From: Rhizobium brockwellii
GTDB taxonomy: Bacteria; Pseudomonadota; Alphaproteobacteria; Rhizobiales; Rhizobiaceae
Assembly: GCF_000769405.2 (NCBI RefSeq)
Contig: NZ_CP053439.1
Location: 2,604,001-2,668,000 of the forward strand
Length of the DNA stretch: 64,000 nt
Direction of reading: 5' to 3'
A program made the position numbers and the translations under genes. Numbering within the stretch: the stretch's first letter is position 1; every line of letters starts with the position of its first letter. The notes under the pieces were generated by a model. It did no database searches. It was not told where the DNA came from and worked only from the letters and a program-made list of their open reading frames with translations. This document shows, one piece after another, positions 63,877 to 64,000 of this stretch.

Positions 63877-64000
63877 ATCAGCCAGGGCGATAGCCGGCCG
63901 CAATGACAGCTTCAGACAAAGCGGATACCAACGCCTGCCCTTCGCAGGAGTCTTTATCGCCGCCTTGATCATGAAGCGAGGGATCAGACTTTGGATATCC

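Noticed and set aside
63106..63972. 288-codon open frame on the - strand
   Set aside because: Antisense to the 63349 cupin gene, which has an AGGAGG site and a clear domain.

Overview
The window looks like part of a Rhizobium genome, most likely of the R. leguminosarum/R. etli group. The evidence is high G+C with dense coding, a short FtsZ2 paralogue, a CoxMNOP-type oxidase operon, a Blh sulfur dioxygenase, a DUF1127 protein, HWE histidine kinases and palindromic intergenic repeats of rhizobial style. I saw no tRNA, rRNA, CRISPR array, intact insertion sequence or replication origin. The assignment rests on recognised protein families, not on a database search.

0-9 kb: an amine-catabolism cluster (start of a copper amine oxidase, a 57-aa Cys-rich membrane protein, an APC permease and a divergent AraC regulator). 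It is followed by a leftward respiratory operon: cytochrome c, oxidase subunits II and I, two subunit-III-like proteins and subunit IV. 8.5-11 kb: a LysE exporter, a MYG1 protein and a HIT protein. 10.9-14.8 kb: a leftward corrinoid-type ABC importer behind a clear cobalamin riboswitch, then a broken vapC toxin remnant. 15-18 kb: sulfur chemistry (Blh, DsrE) with an AraC regulator.

18-30 kb: an HWE sensor kinase with a single-domain receiver, a cupin/VOC pair, a DUF1127 protein, a large BTAD-TolB-TPR regulator, a small P-loop kinase, an aldo/keto reductase, a QseBC-like two-component system divergent from an OB-fold envelope protein, and ftsZ2. A 71-bp copy of the ftsZ2 3' end lies about 0.7 kb downstream. 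30-42 kb: a secreted cadherin-like/VCBS protein, XRE/SDR and TetR/GFA divergent pairs with visible operators, several small enzymes, and an orphan ectoine synthase divergent from a LysR regulator.

42.3-49.0 kb is the most interesting region: six same-strand genes, the last five tightly packed. They encode a GGDEF-EAL protein, a degenerate GHKL-like ATPase, a STAS-methyltransferase fusion, a Cache/HAMP/PP2C phosphatase, a more complete GHKL ATPase and a stand-alone STAS protein. Together they form a partner-switching pathway resembling Pseudomonas SiaABCD in parts, but with duplicated kinase and STAS modules and a methyltransferase.

49-52 kb: Lrp-controlled citrulline/ornithine catabolism (ornithine cyclodeaminase, CtlX) and a Gly-rich secreted protein. 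52.7-54.4 kb is gene-poor and partly AT-rich. 54.5-62.4 kb: a galactoside module (binding protein, two permeases, ATPase, GH42 beta-galactosidase) with a divergent ROK repressor. The window ends with two cupin proteins.
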